Counted from the stretch's first letter, positions 1-12,194 are shown. The stretch is DNA of 64,000 bases from Diplolepis rosae (GCA_030998225.1 JAPYXD010000727.1:3224001-3288000); one strand, 5' to 3'. Translations and numbers: made by a program. Notes: a model not told the origin generated them from the letters alone.

Positions 1-2369
1 TTTTCATCTCACATTTTTGTAGCCTAAGCACAAACTTTTCATTCCAAAACTTAAAATCTCTACGGAAATGGAAAATTGTCTAATAGCAGTAGATAAATTA
101 AAAAGCTAAAATATGTGTTTATTGGTATTTCCATATTAACATATAAATATCAATCAACTTTAAATTTTACATAAAAATGTTCGTTCGAAGTGTTCAAATC
201 TTGTTACAATTTGACAAGATTTTATGGAGGAGTGCAATCTTTTGGATGAAATATTTTGTAGTTCTTAATTTGTCTGTCCGTCTGAAATCGTAGTAAGCTT
301 TGAACAGTAAACAACAAATTTTCCAATAGAATTCAGGATCAATAATAATTGATTCAGGAAATACTTCAACTCTGTAGAGCATTTTTGTATTTCGAATTCA
401 AAATGTGTGCTTAAGCCACAAAAAAGTAAGCTGAAAATATAGATATAAAACTAATTATTTCATGTTTATGTCTTCTTAATGGAAAATACTTTGCATATAA
501 TTCTCTAATTCGATATTTTTTTAATGTATGAACATTCAAGAAATTGATAAATATTCCATCTTTTTATAGGAACTAAAAATTTCCGGATAATGCTTTGATA
601 GAGAAAGCTAAAAATTTGTCAAATATTGATATAAATTGCAATTTTACAATTGCATTATTTTTCAAATATTTTAACATCTCTTCAATCTTGATAATTCTTA
701 CAGAAGTTTATTTCATGTGAGTGACTTTTTCTTTTTCTAATGAAAGATTTCGTAATTCTAAATTCGGCCCAATTCGTAACATTGTAAAAAGATTTTAAAA
801 CTTCATAAAAATTTTTTTTCTGTTTTATTCAAAGTCAATAAATATTCAATGTTTGGAATCGAAATATTAAGTAAATGATTTTTAATTTCTGGGAATAAAC
901 TGCTTTAATAAGACAATCTTTCTTCTTTGTGAGAAATCTCAATTTTAAAATTAAAATTATACGCATAGGATACAAAAACATAATATGAAAATACTTTTAT
1001 TACAGAATATTGAAATATACAAGTTGACCAATTTTTAATCGAGTAAATCGGCTACTTTAAGCAAAAAATTATGTTAAAAATATTTTATCAAAAAAAAAAT
1101 AAGACACATTAAATTACGGTTTAAAATCCACATTCATAGATTGATGGTAAAAGCAGTTTAAAGTTTTTTAATCTTACGTTTTAGTGACGTATGCACAGAC
1201 TTTTAATCAGATAAATGAAATGCTTTATAGAAAGTCAAAATTTTCTTATTACTGCACTTAATCAAATTTATAAAGTAAAAATATTTTTTAATTGATGCTT
1301 TCACTCAATTCTTTAAACATTCATTAATTTAAAATTGTACTCAAAATTTAATCTTGCAGCGTTCCAATATTCCGACAATGTTACAAAATCTTATTAATCA
1401 TTATTTTAGTCGAATTATTTTCAAAATATTTAAAAAGTAAATGTAAATATTTTGATTAAATACTCTGTCAAACTTTGCATTTGACTGATCTTGCAAAATT
1501 GTTGAAAGTTTTGAATACCGATAGAAGAAACTTTAAATGAAATTTTATGTCCATAAATGCTTAAAGTTCTATATAGAAATATCAACTACAACATTCTCAA
1601 ATTTTATAAATAAACTACTAAATTCAAAAAGTTTCGGATTTTTTTAAAAACTGTACAAATTTCAAATATGAATCAGTCAAAATCTACTGATTATCAGTGA
1701 AATTTGACTGATTTAAATAACTAAAAACAGGTTACTGTGAATCAGTCAAATTTCACTGATTACTTCAGTGAAAAGTAACTGATTTAACAGTGAAAAATAT
1801 TGTTTCCACTGATGATTTAGTGAAAAGGCAAATCACTGATTCAATTAGTGAAAATTTGACTGATTCAGATTTAGAGTGTATACAAATTTCAAATATAAAG
1901 TGTACTCTGTACATTAATCAAACAAATTTAGAAGATGAATATTTTAATAAATATCCCTAAATATTATTGGAATATGATACATATCGATTTAGAAAAACTT
2001 CTTCAAAGTACTCAGACATTTTTCTTATTTTACGACATTTTTGCACCATGTTTGACCTTTGGGTAGGACTCAAGAAAACAATTGTAGACATACTTTCATT
2101 ACTTAGTAAAATACTATGAAGACTTGCTTTTTAAATTAAAGCGAAAACTTTTAAAACCTTTAACAATCGGTTGCATAGATTCGGCTCTAATCTTGGACGC
2201 AATTAGAGAAATAGGTTTTTTTGCTTTTTTTAGATCTAGTTTTTGCCTTAAACATAAAAGAAAGAAAACACATTTGAAATATTAAAATAAAAAAGCTGGT
2301 TCATTCTTAGAGAATCCCAAATATTCTGAAATAAAACTCCTTGCCACACCACCACGGAGGTAGAGTTTA
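1..2369. repeat. Left arm of a giant inverted repeat
   Basis: This stretch reads as the reverse complement of 5753-8121, with only scattered mismatches and no large indel: base 1 pairs with 8121 and base 2369 with 5753. A short open frame in each arm (194-382 minus, 7740-7928 plus) differs at only two residues, so the arms are roughly 99% alike. The match is still running at base 1. A related copy near 11250-11270 stays similar beyond the point corresponding to base 1, so the palindrome probably extends left of the window. The inner boundary is sharp, at the end of GGAGGTAGAGTTTA. The arm is AT-rich with no convincing gene of its own, and it contains a small palindromic element at 1656-1878. 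Confidence 0.9.
1656..1878. mobile_element. Palindromic MITE iterating CAGTGAAA/TTTGACTGATT
   Basis: About 220 bases made almost entirely of alternating ATCAGT, CACTGA and GTCAAATTTCACTG motifs in both orientations, flanked by TA. The right end reads CAGATTTAGAGTG followed by TA; the left end is more diverged. The same element sits at the mirror position 6244-6466, and a separate copy lies at 57137-57334. The TA flanks suggest a TA target duplication, as used by the Tc1/mariner group, but no transposase is present. Confidence 0.75.
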
Positions 2370-2843
2370 AGGCTCGTTTTTTACGTGGTATCCCCTGTAG
2401 GCCTAGTCCACGTCCTACGAAACGAAAAGGGTTTTTGCTTTCAAGCAAAAAGAAAAAAGGAAAAAAATGAAGCAAAGTGGTAAAAAACGCTACAAATGTA
2501 GCCCGTACTTCAGGCTTGCCTCTATCAAATGCCAGTATACGTCGAACAAAAATGTTTTGTTTTAAATCAAATAATGAAGAAGTTTGATTAATTCGGGATG
2601 ATTTGGGGTGCTTGATTATTGTGAGTCCCCTTGCCTCTCACTTATGCCCAAAGCGTGATATTACTCAATTTCAGTATGTTTTCTTACTCACAAAATAATA
2701 ATTAAAACTAAACAATTTCCATACCCGAGGCACGCGAAGAAAGGAATAAAGAACGTATCTCTGATATAAGAAATAAAATGTCATTATTTTGTGAGTAAGA
2801 AAGGGGTTTGAAATTGATTAACGCCATGCCTTGGCCATTAGAA
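2370..2843. other. Spacer between left arm and transposase
   Basis: Non-coding stretch downstream of the transposase stop. It contains a 17-bp inverted repeat (about 2684-2700 and 2783-2799, CTTACTCACAAAATAAT and its complement) separated by about 80 bases. This could be part of a terminal structure of the transposase unit or a transcript 3' hairpin. Nothing else is recognised. Confidence 0.4.
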
Positions 2844-5063
2844 TTAATCCTCTCCTTCGTGAGCGAAGAGCGACAAACCACTTTCCCTATCACTTTCTGC
2901 CATCTCATATAGATTTTCGGTCATTAATTGCAAATGCTTCGAAGTGATGCTCGTTGTTCTGGCTGTTTCAGCTCTCGCCTTTAGGGCTGATCGAGTAACA
3001 CAAATTGAGTTGACCGTCCTGTTTCCTAAGCGATTTCTTTTGGGAGTTTTCGCGTCCGTGAGCATGGAGAAACCTCGCTCCGCCTCAGCATTTGAATGAG
3101 GAAGACTCCGAACATGATTCAATACTGAGGTCAAATTTGGAAAAAGTTTTTCTCCTGTACTCGTCGAAGATACACCGATACTAGACCACATTTCGTCAAA
3201 AGATAAATTCGACCACTTTTCTTTGAGTTCCTGTCTGATTTTGAGTAAAGAATCCCACTCTTTTTGTACACCTATTCTATCAAACGACCCTAAATCTTGA
3301 CAAACTTTCCAGACCCTAGGAAAAGTTTCGCTTCGATCAGCATAGAAAGCTACTTGAGGCCGGAAAACAGCAACGCAAGACAAAAAGATGTCATCAAAAG
3401 GAAGTCGATTGCGAATTTCTTCGCTTGCTGTGACATAAAATTTCAAGCAATTACGAAGAAATAGATCAACTTCTACTATTTGCAACTTCTTGTTTGTAAG
3501 TTGCTGCTGGAAATATTCTCGCGTTTCCTTACCAACGTCAATGTCTTGAAGCGGCTTTTGATTACTAGGATCTGCAAAGTTAACATTTCTAATGATTTGA
3601 AAGAATAAATTCGGTTGAAGAAGACCCTCTTTCAAATAACTGCTAAGAATCCATACGAAGAATTTAGCCGAGTTTGGCTGGAGTTCCTGAACCATTGTTT
3701 CGCGACTTTGAAATTTCGCATTGTATACGTTGAACCTATTCAAAGTAAATTTCAAGAATAGGAAATATGCGAGTGTCAAAGGATTCTGCATTTTTCCTAA
3801 CAAGTCTTTGGCCTTCTCTACCGTCTCAGATACGAGGACCATAAGATACTGAAGAATAACTTCCCAATTCTTTATTATAATATCTATGCATCGATAGCGG
3901 ACAAGCCAGCGAGTTTCAGAATGACTAGGAATTTTTTGATAGTCATTTCCTAATTCCAAAACAATCGATCGAAAAATAGCCGTTCGCTTGGAGCTAGCAT
4001 TAAGAAAAGCTGGCAAATCTTTGATTAAATCCTCTACATCTGGGATTGTGGCACAAGCATATTTTGCTACAATTGCTGACGAATGCGAGACACACGGGAA
4101 AACAATTAAACGTGGACTTTTTTCCTTTAATTTTGTTTTAAATGAGGACCTATTGCCGACCATCACCTGTGCATTATCACAAGCTAAAGCGCGGATATTA
4201 GATAAAGGGATTTTCTGCCCGGACAATGCTTTTTCGAACGCATCAAAAATTTTAGAGGCAGAACAATCCGAAGCATTTACATTAATAAGCTGGAGCAATT
4301 CCACCCTGACAGAAAATGTCGTTGGCTCCACATATCGAACCATTAATGACAGCCACTTTTCTAGAGTCCTGTCGGTCGTTTCGTCTTCGTACACTGAAAA
4401 TGATTGCTTACGCAAAATATTTGCCATGCGATAAGTTTCAGCAGCACATACGACGTTATTTACAACTAGGACCATTTTAGTGTGGCTCAATCTAACGTCT
4501 TTTAAAACCGAAGGTTCCATATCTTGGAAAAGTCCTATCAATTCTGATGAAATCGCGAATGGTAAATTATGCTCTACGAAAAATGTACTAATACTAATCT
4601 CTGCTTCTTGTACTTTCTATTTGAAAGTAACACTTTCCGGAATCGTGGAATTTGTGATTTCTAAAGCAGAAGAACTTGCTACACAAGGTTCAACACTGTA
4701 AGAATTGGCAGTTACATTAGAAGAATTTTCACTTACTACTCCATAACATTCTAATTTATTTGAAAACTCTTGCTTCTTTCTATGTGATAAAGATGCTTCA
4801 TGCTTTTCAATTTCCGATTTGCCACATAGCAACGTTTTATTGCAAATTTTGCAATGAAATCTTGTTTCATCTGCTAATGTAACCACCCACTCTCTCCACG
4901 ACGGAAATTCCTCAAACCATCCCAACTGAAAGTTTTTTGCATTTTTCATGACATTTCTAGCGGGTTGACATTCGTTTGAACCAGAGTTCAAACGGTGGTC
5001 AACCTTCGTTTGAACCTGGCTGTCCTTCAAAACACTCGAATTTGGGTCAACCGGATTACTCAT
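2844..5063 (-). pseudogene. hAT-superfamily transposase, one in-frame TAG
   Basis: Read on the minus strand from the ATG at 5063, a single frame of about 739 codons runs to the TAA at 2844-2846, broken only by a TAG at 4617-4619. The N-terminal part has a BED-like finger (CKIC, then H and H about 13 and 5 residues on), preceded by a tryptophan-rich stretch (FPSWREW). After the TAG come features typical of hAT transposases: a DETTD motif for the first catalytic aspartate, ACDNAQVMVG for the second, SETRWLVRY, and a C-terminal dimerisation block (LPHSNAEAERGFSML). No intron is needed. The core lies between the two large arms. I could not see separate hAT terminal repeats at its edges, so either the 2.37-kb arms are its ends or it was captured inside a fold-back element. 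Whether the TAG is a lethal lesion or is read through cannot be told from sequence. Family assignment is firm; the subfamily is not. Confidence 0.85.
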
Positions 5064-5752
5064 TGTGAACAATAAATTATACGACGAAGGAAAACAGAAT
5101 TATTTGAAAAGAATTGATAAGATGAAAAGTCGATAAAATTGAGCGAATGTGAATAATTTGTAATCTGCACACAAATTAAGTTTCACAAAATAAACTTACC
5201 CATAAGCATCAAACAATAACGTATGTAAGAGCACTCACGTATCACCAAATAATAATATAATATTCTTACTTTTGCCGTTTTCAATAAGGAATTACGATAA
5301 AAATATGAAGAATCCACGCTCTTGCCTTCTCAAATAACGCATGAAGCGAGAATCAAGTATATCTTAGAAGAAAACAAAAGAAGGTTGCTATTATTATTTG
5401 TTTTCGTCTCCAATTTGACCTCTATACCGTTCGTTTGCGATTTAAAACATTGGTAACTTTTTGGCTATTAATCTGATTGAGCTACAACTTTTCAGAAAAC
5501 TTTCTTTACTAAAGTATTAAAATTTTTCTCCTGTAGATAGTTTCAGAAAATGTAGACACTTAATACAATATTAATAAAATCGTAAAATTCTGAAAATTTG
5601 TTAAGCTAGCGTGAGTGGAAGTAGAGAAAACAATTTTTTTTTTAAATGTACTTCTCCCAATTACTTGAAAAATTAGAAGTTTTAAAAATTTTTGCAAAAG
5701 GAAAAACGATGTGCCTTGAAAGTGTACATAAAATTTATTGAACTATTACTAG
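5064..5752. other. Transposase upstream region
   Basis: AT-rich sequence between the transposase start and the right arm, presumably holding its promoter. No TATA-like element is clear enough to call, and no terminal inverted repeat matching 2370-2843 was seen. Confidence 0.35.
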
Positions 5753-8121
5753 TAAACTCTACCTCCGTGGTGGTGTGGAAAGGAGTTTTATTTCAGAATA
5801 TTTGGGATTCTCTAAGAATGAACCAGCTTTTTTATTTTAATATTTCAAATGTGTTTTCTTTCTTTTATGTTTAAGGCAAAAACTAGATCTAAAAAAAGCA
5901 AAAAAACCTATTTCTCTAATTGCGTCCAAGATTAGAGCCGAATCTATGCAACCGATTGTTAAAGGTTTTAAAAGTTTTCGCTTTAATTTAAAAAGCAAGT
6001 CTTCATAGTATTTTACTAAGTAATGAAAGTATGTCTACAATTGTTTTCTTGAGTCCTACCCAAAGGTCAAACATGGTGCAAAAATGTCGTAAAATAAGAA
6101 AAATGTCTGAGTACTTTGAAGAAGTTTTTCTAAATCGATATGTATCATATTCCAATAATATTTAGGAATATTTATTAAAATATTCATCTTCTAAATTTGT
6201 TTGATTAATGTACAGAGTACACTTTATATTTGAAATTTGTATACACTCTAAATCTGAATCAGTCAAATTTTCACTAATTGAATCAGTGATTTGCCTTTTC
6301 ACTGAATCATCAGTGGAAACAATATTTTTCACTGTTAAATCAGTTACTTTTCACTGAAGTAATCAGTGAAATTTGACTGATTCACAGTAACCTGTTTTTA
6401 GTTATTTAAATCAGTCAAATTTCACTGATAATCAGTAGATTTTGACTGATTCATATTTGAAATTTGTACAGTTTTTAAAAAAATCCGAAACTTTTTGAAT
6501 TTAGTAGTTTATTTATAAAATTTGAGAATGTTGTAGTTGATATTTCTATATAGAACTTTAAGCATTTATGGACATAAAATTTCATTTAAAGTTTCTTCTA
6601 TCGGTATTCAAAACTTTCAACAATTTTGCAAGATCAGTCAAATGCAAAATTTGACAGAGTATTTAATCAAAATATTTACATTTACTTTTTAAATATTTTG
6701 AAAATAATTCGACTAAAATAATGATTAATAAGATTTTGTAACATTGTGGGAATATTGGAACGCTGCAAGATTAAATTTTGAGTACAATTTTAAATTAATG
6801 AATGTTTAAAGAATTGAGTGAAAGCATCAATTAAAAAATATTTTTACTTTATAAATTTGATTAAGTGCAGTAATAAGAAAATTTTGACTTTCTATAAAGC
6901 ATTTCATTTATCTGATTAAAAGTCTGTGCATACGTCACTAAAACGTAAGATTAAAAAACTTTAAACTGCTTTTACCATCAATCTATGAATGTGGATTTTA
7001 AACCGTAATTTAATGTGTCTTATTTTTTTTTTGATAAAATATTTTTAACATAATTTTTTGCTTAAAGTAGCCGATTTACTCGATTAAAAATTGGTCAACT
7101 TGTATATTTCAATATTCTGTAATAAAAGTATTTTCATATTATGTTTTTGTATCCTATGCGTAGAATTTTAATTTTAAAATTGAGATTTCTCACAAAGAAG
7201 AAAGATTGTCTTATTAAAGCAGTTTATTCCCAGAAATTAAAAATCATTTACTTAATATTTCGATTCCAAACATTGAATATTTATTGACTTTGAATAAAAC
7301 AGAAAAAAAATTTTTATGAAGTTTTAAAATCTTTTTACAATGTTACGAATTGGGCCGAATTTAGAATTACGAAATCTTTCATTAGAAAAAGAAAAAGTCA
7401 CTCACATGAAATAAACTTCTGTAAGAATTATCAAGATTGAAGAGATGTTAAAATATTTGAAAAATAATGCAATTGTAAAATTGCAATTTATATCAATATT
7501 TGACAAATTTTTAGCTTTCTCAATCAAAGCATTATCCGGAAATTTTTAGTTCCTATAAAAAGATGGAATATTTATCAATTTCTTGAATGTTCATACATTA
7601 AAAAAATATCGTATTAGAGAATTATATGCAAAGTATTTTCCATTAAGAAGACATAAACATGACATAATTAGTTTTATATCTACATTTTCAGCTTACTTTT
7701 TTGTGGCTTAAGCACACATTTTGAATTCGAAATACAAAAATGCTCTACAGAGTTGAAGTATTTCCTGAATCAATTATTATTGATCCTGAATTCTATTGGA
7801 AAATTTGTTGTTTACTGTTCAAATCTTACTACGATTTCAGACGGACAGACAAATTAGGAACTACAAAATATTTCATCCAAAAGATTGCACTCCTCCATAA
7901 AATCTTGTCAAATTGTAACAAGATTTGAACACTTCGAACGAACATTTTTATGTAAAATTTAATGTTGATTGATATTTATATGTTAATATGGAAATACCAA
8001 TAAACACATATTTTAGCTTTTTAATTTATCTACTGCTATTAGACAATTTTTCATTTCCGTAGAGATTTTAAGTTTTGGAATGAAAAGTTTGTGCTTAGGC
8101 TACAAAAATGTGAGATGAAAA
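5753..8121. repeat. Right arm of the giant inverted repeat
   Basis: Reverse-complement partner of 1-2369. It begins at TAAACTCTACCTCC, immediately after sequence unrelated to the left side. Beyond 8121 the sequence continues as the same repeat family (see 8122-11690), so the outer limit of the element is not obvious on this side. The arm holds the mirror copy of the small palindromic element at 6244-6466. The high arm identity points to recent formation or to gene conversion between arms. Confidence 0.9.
6244..6466. mobile_element. Mirror copy of the CAGTGA-motif MITE
   Basis: Starts TA then CACTCTAAATCTGAATCAG and ends before TA at 6467. It is the reverse complement of 1656-1878 inside the opposite arm, so both copies come from one insertion that was duplicated with the arm. 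Confidence 0.75.
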
Positions 8122-8545
8122 TATTTCTAACATATAACTGAAAATATAAATTATGAACTTGAATTTTATGTTCATTTTATCTTGATAGAAAATATTGTTC
8201 TAATTGAAAAATTGTTAAATGTACAAAATGAGTAAGAAGTATATAAATTTGAATGGAAAATTATATATTGATTCAAATTTTATACTTTTATTGTCACTAA
8301 ATTTCACTGAAAGTTTATTTTTGAAGTGTTGAAATCCTCACGAAATTTTCCAAGATCATACTGATGTTTATTTCATGCAGACTTTCTTCAAGAAATTGAA
8401 GAAAAGTGTTATTTCTTGAACTATATACTTCGTAAATTCAAATTCGTCGTCTGCTTCGCGCCTCTTTTGCACGTACTCGAGAAAAATACAATTCTTAATT
8501 TCGACTCTATAAACGAAAGCGTGAAATCTAAAAATAACTTGAAAA

Positions 8546-9414
8546 CTCAAGCATTGTAACGAAGTCCGTCTTCGTGCACCTTCGGCTTTACACGAAGCTG
8601 GTGACCGCAGCGTGTAGCAGAGCCGACACACTGACACGCCACGTTTGCATGTGTTTCTCCCAGATGGGAACGTGGTGGGGGCCGAAAAATCCCACGTTCT
8701 GTAGACACTGGGGCTAGAAGAGCCCAATATAACTAATCTATTATAGAACAATCCAATGGTGACACTCCAAGTAAGAGCAGTGCGAAAGTAATGCAGTCAA
8801 AATTCCATCAGAGTCCAACAGCGGCGCCTGAACGGGCTACCATTAGAACCGCCTCTGGAGAGACGCGCCAGAACCAAAAAACCGCGGTATTCCGAGCCTG
8901 AAAGGTCACCGCAGAGACAGACATGAGCGAGATCAAAATAAAGTAGAAAACCGCGAACGCTCATCCTCACCGAAATGCAAAGGGCAGAGGCAGCACGCTC
9001 AGAGTCCAAGAGATTGACACGGCCAGCAAAATCACAACGACGCCACGAAAGATGACCACGATCCACGGGCACAAAACATACACGAAATGGCAGAAAACAC
9101 GAAGGTGTGAAGAAACAGCACACCACGATATAGCCAGCGAGTTCAACTTCACCAGAGATAAGTTGGGAGATTGCTAAAGTAATGGAATAAGAGAATTTCA
9201 CAAAAGTGGGCTGATAAACGCGCCCTCTGAACGCGTTGCGCAAAAGGTGTACTTTACGCGTCGGTAAATAATGAAAGTTAGAAAATCCAGAAATGATTTA
9301 CCATCAGAATTTCTTTGGAGGGGCAGCGGCGCGCGCTGTCCTTGTTTCTTCCTCGTCGCTCTTGCACGTGAGAACGGCTCGTCCCACTTCTCCTTATTCT
9401 CCTCGCTTCCTCCA
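8546..9414. other. GC-richer loop block of the repeat family
   Basis: About 870 bases of visibly higher GC than anything around, lying between the two diverged inverted arms. A stretch near 9154-9184 (AGATAAGTTGGGAGATTGC) is found inverted at about 17311-17341 just left of the mariner, and 8690-8720 shares a block with 35250-35275. It therefore belongs to the repeat family rather than to a host gene. Minus-strand open frames exist (for example 8797-9243) but show no recognisable protein features. Confidence 0.5.
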
Positions 9415-9461
9415 TGCAATGCTATTTTTAGATTTCACGCTTTCGGTTATCGAGTCGGAAT

Positions 9462-10886
9462 TAGTGATGCAATATCGATATTTTCCTCTTGATATATCGA
9501 TATTTCATATCGATATTTTCCATACCGATATGGGATATCGATATTTTCCCCAAAACCGATATTTTTCCTGATCGATATTTAACATTTAAGTGGAAATAGT
9601 GGAATCCGTGGCCGACAGGAAATAAAAAAAAATTGTTTTCACATTGCAGAACACTTTATTGAAGAAAGCAGTGACAGAACAAAAACTAATAAAATCTACA
9701 TGTACACACGTCACGCGGTCGCCCGAGCCGGTTGCTTGCTCGCAATTGTTCTTTTGATTGTTAGCACAAGTAAGAATTGTTGTTAACATCTTTTGAAAAA
9801 TCGCACAACTCGGCACAAGTTTCCAATTCCTGAAATTATTTTTTTATAAAATTCTGATTTTTTTATTCCGAATTTTTTAAAAATATTTTTAAAATTAGGG
9901 GTTCGAAATTACAGCAAAGCAATGAAATTTGTATCTGTTACTCAATAAACATTTTATTGACCTGTAAAAATGTAGAAAAACATTTATTTTTGTAAATTCA
10001 AAATTTTTTTGTTTTTTTTGTGTTTTTTTCGAAAAGCAGGCAAAGTTGCGAAATTTCTGCTACCAGCACAAAATTGGGTGCACTTGAGAGTACCTAGCAC
10101 AACTGTCAGTTTTATGTTACGGCAAAGTTGCGGTTCTAGCAAAAAAAAAAGTTCTTCAAAATGTACGGCCGTCATTTTTGATTTTTCAAAAAATCGTTTG
10201 CGGCACAAATCAGCACAACTCTAGCACAACTGAGTACAACTTTTATTCTCTGAAAATATTATGTTTGCGGTTCTAACTTCCAGGACATTAAAAATACAGT
10301 ATTCTATTTTTGTTCCATGCGTTTTTAAGATTTTTTGTATCAGTTCTCATAAATTTTATCAATAAAAATATTGAACATGTAAAATAGTTAATTAAGTTAA
10401 CTTCTTAATTTTTTGTATCTTGATAAATAAAGAAAAAGATTACTGCTCAGTGCTTACAGATCGTGGATGAAAATTACCTCCTCCACTTTACCATATTATT
10501 GAACAAGAATAATTTTGGAAATTTTTATAATATAGTTAAACAACTTAAAAAAGTAATATAATTACAAAAATTTTCCAAATTATGTCCGACGAATTATTAT
10601 TTTTTTTGATAAAATTGTAAAATGGAGGGGGTAAATTTGATCTACGATATAAGAACGCTGTTAGAGGAGTCGTTTTACCTACATTGAATTAAAGAAAATT
10701 TTTTGTTTTACTTTTACATTGAATGAAGTACCTGAATTATTATTTAAAATTTAAAAAAAACTTTAATATCGATATTATATCGATATATCGGAAACTTTCG
10801 CCGTTTTATCAGTGATATCGATATTTACCTTCCTGATATATCGATATTGCAAATATCGATATTTTCCTTTTGATATTGCATCACTA
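9462..10886. mobile_element. Non-autonomous hAT element with TATCGATA subterminal arrays
   Basis: The element is 1425 bp with terminal inverted repeats TAGTGATGCAATATC and GATATTGCATCACTA, flanked by a perfect 8-bp target duplication GTCGGAAT at 9454-9461 and 10887-10894. Removing it restores continuity of the host repeat, judged against the intact relative at about 8450-8530. Eight-base duplications and TAGTGATG-type ends are hAT hallmarks. The first ~120 bases contain four TATCGATA octamers and the last ~120 contain five. The interior has repeated AGCACAACT motifs and no transposase frame, so it must depend on a transposase encoded elsewhere. Confidence 0.9.
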
Positions 10887-11690
10887 GTCGGAATTGAGAA
10901 TTGTGTCTGATTGTGTATTTCTGTCGAAACCGTGCAAAAGAGGCGCGAAGCAGACGACAATTTCAAATTTACGAAATATGTTATTTAAGAAACAACACTT
11001 TTTTCCGATATTTTGGAAAAAATCTGAAATATCGTGTGAAATTTTATAAGCATTTGAACACTTCAAAAATAAACTTTTAGTAAAATTTGATGCCAATAAA
11101 TATTCCAAATTTGAATCAATATCTATTTTCCTATTCAAATTTCCATACTTCTTATCAATTTTGTACATTTAAAAACTTTTTAGTTAGAGAGATATTTTCT
11201 ATTAAGAAGAGATAAACATAAAATTCAAGTTTAAAATTTACATTCTCAGTTTTATGTTAGAAAGATTTTCATCTCACATTTTTATAGCCTAAGCACAGAC
11301 TTTTCATTAAAATAATGAAATGGTCTATGGAAAGGAAAAATTTTCTAACAGATGTGGATAAATTAAAAAGCTAAAATATGTGTTCATTAATATAATTTTA
11401 ATATAATAATAATATCAAATATTATATATTTAATATTAAATAATAATATAATATTTTAATATAATAATTTTACATAAAAATTTTTGTCTGAAGTGTTCAA
11501 ATCTTGTTGCAATATGACAAGATCATATAGACGAGTTCAATTTTTTTAATGAAATATTTTGTAATTTTTAATTTGTCTGTTCTTCTGAAATCGGAGGAAG
11601 ATTTGAACAGTAAACAAAAAATTTTCCAATGGAATTCAAGATCAATAAATGCTTAAAGTTTTATATTAAAATTTCAATTACAAAATTTTG

Positions 11691-12194
11691 AAGCTTTGTA
11701 ACTATAACATTTTTTGGAATTTACATCTTCTACATGACAATTTGTATATATATATATATATATATATAAATTACCATCGGAAATTACAGGTTGACCTAGA
11801 GTTTCAACTTTCGTTAAAGTGATTTATTGTATAGAAAGATATTACAAAAGAAATTTTAATTTAGATCTCTTTGAAGGAAATTAATAAGTATGTAAAAAAA
11901 TTAAAATTTTAAAAGATTTTTTTTATTATGTCTTCATAGTGATTTGTTAACCTAATTAAAATATTTTTAGAAAGTCTTTTCTGGATTCTATATGCTGGGG
12001 TTGAACATGTTGCAAAAAGTCGTGTAATTTTAAAAATGTGTATCCCCATACCAATGAAATCTTAAAGTTTGCTGTTCGATAAAATATTAGATGTAATATA
12101 TTTTACTTTTGAATAATCAAACCTTTTATTTATACTTATATATTGAAATTTTCATTTAAAATATGCTATGTAGTCTGAAGGTTTTTTAAAAAAA
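11691..12194. repeat. Inverted-repeat arm, partner of 14540-15110
   Basis: Related in reverse complement to about 14540-15070. Shared landmarks include CGGAAATTACAG followed by GTTGACC, GAAAGATATTACAAAAG, and the block around TCTTCATAGTGATTTG. It also resembles 5998-6115 in the giant palindrome (TCTTCATAGTATTTTAC and GTCAAACATGGTGCAAAA), so it is a diverged member of the same family. A TA microsatellite lies at 11745-11768. Confidence 0.6.
11745..11768. repeat. (TA)n microsatellite
   Basis: About 12 uninterrupted TA units at the junction of two repeat-family fragments. Confidence 0.9.

Larger units (their letters stand above)
8122..11690. repeat. Second fold-back array of the same repeat family
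   Basis: Positions about 7740-8545 are related in inverted orientation to 9415-9461 plus 10895-11650, the latter half being split by the hAT insertion 9462-10886. A landmark is the GCGCCTCTTTTGCAC block at 8459-8473, found inverted near 10935-10950 and again in direct orientation near 16985-17000. The arms are clearly more diverged than those of the 1-8121 palindrome. Past 11640 the sequence jumps to what corresponds to about 1550 in the left arm, so roughly 1.2 kb has been deleted in this copy. The short open frames here are not conserved between copies and are not called. Confidence 0.7.

Noticed and set aside
194..382. Duplicate 62-residue frame in both arms of the giant palindrome (also 7740-7928)
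   Set aside because: Short and AT-rich; diverged family members do not keep the frame, so coding is not supported.
8820..8840. CGGCGCCTGAACGGGC, resembling a lysine-tRNA primer-binding site of a retroelement
   Set aside because: No LTR, polypurine tract, gag or pol nearby; the match is partial and the block belongs to another repeat family.
8797..9243. Minus-strand frame of 148 residues in the GC-rich loop block
   Set aside because: No recognisable domain, not maintained in the related block left of the mariner; longer open frames are expected in GC-richer DNA.
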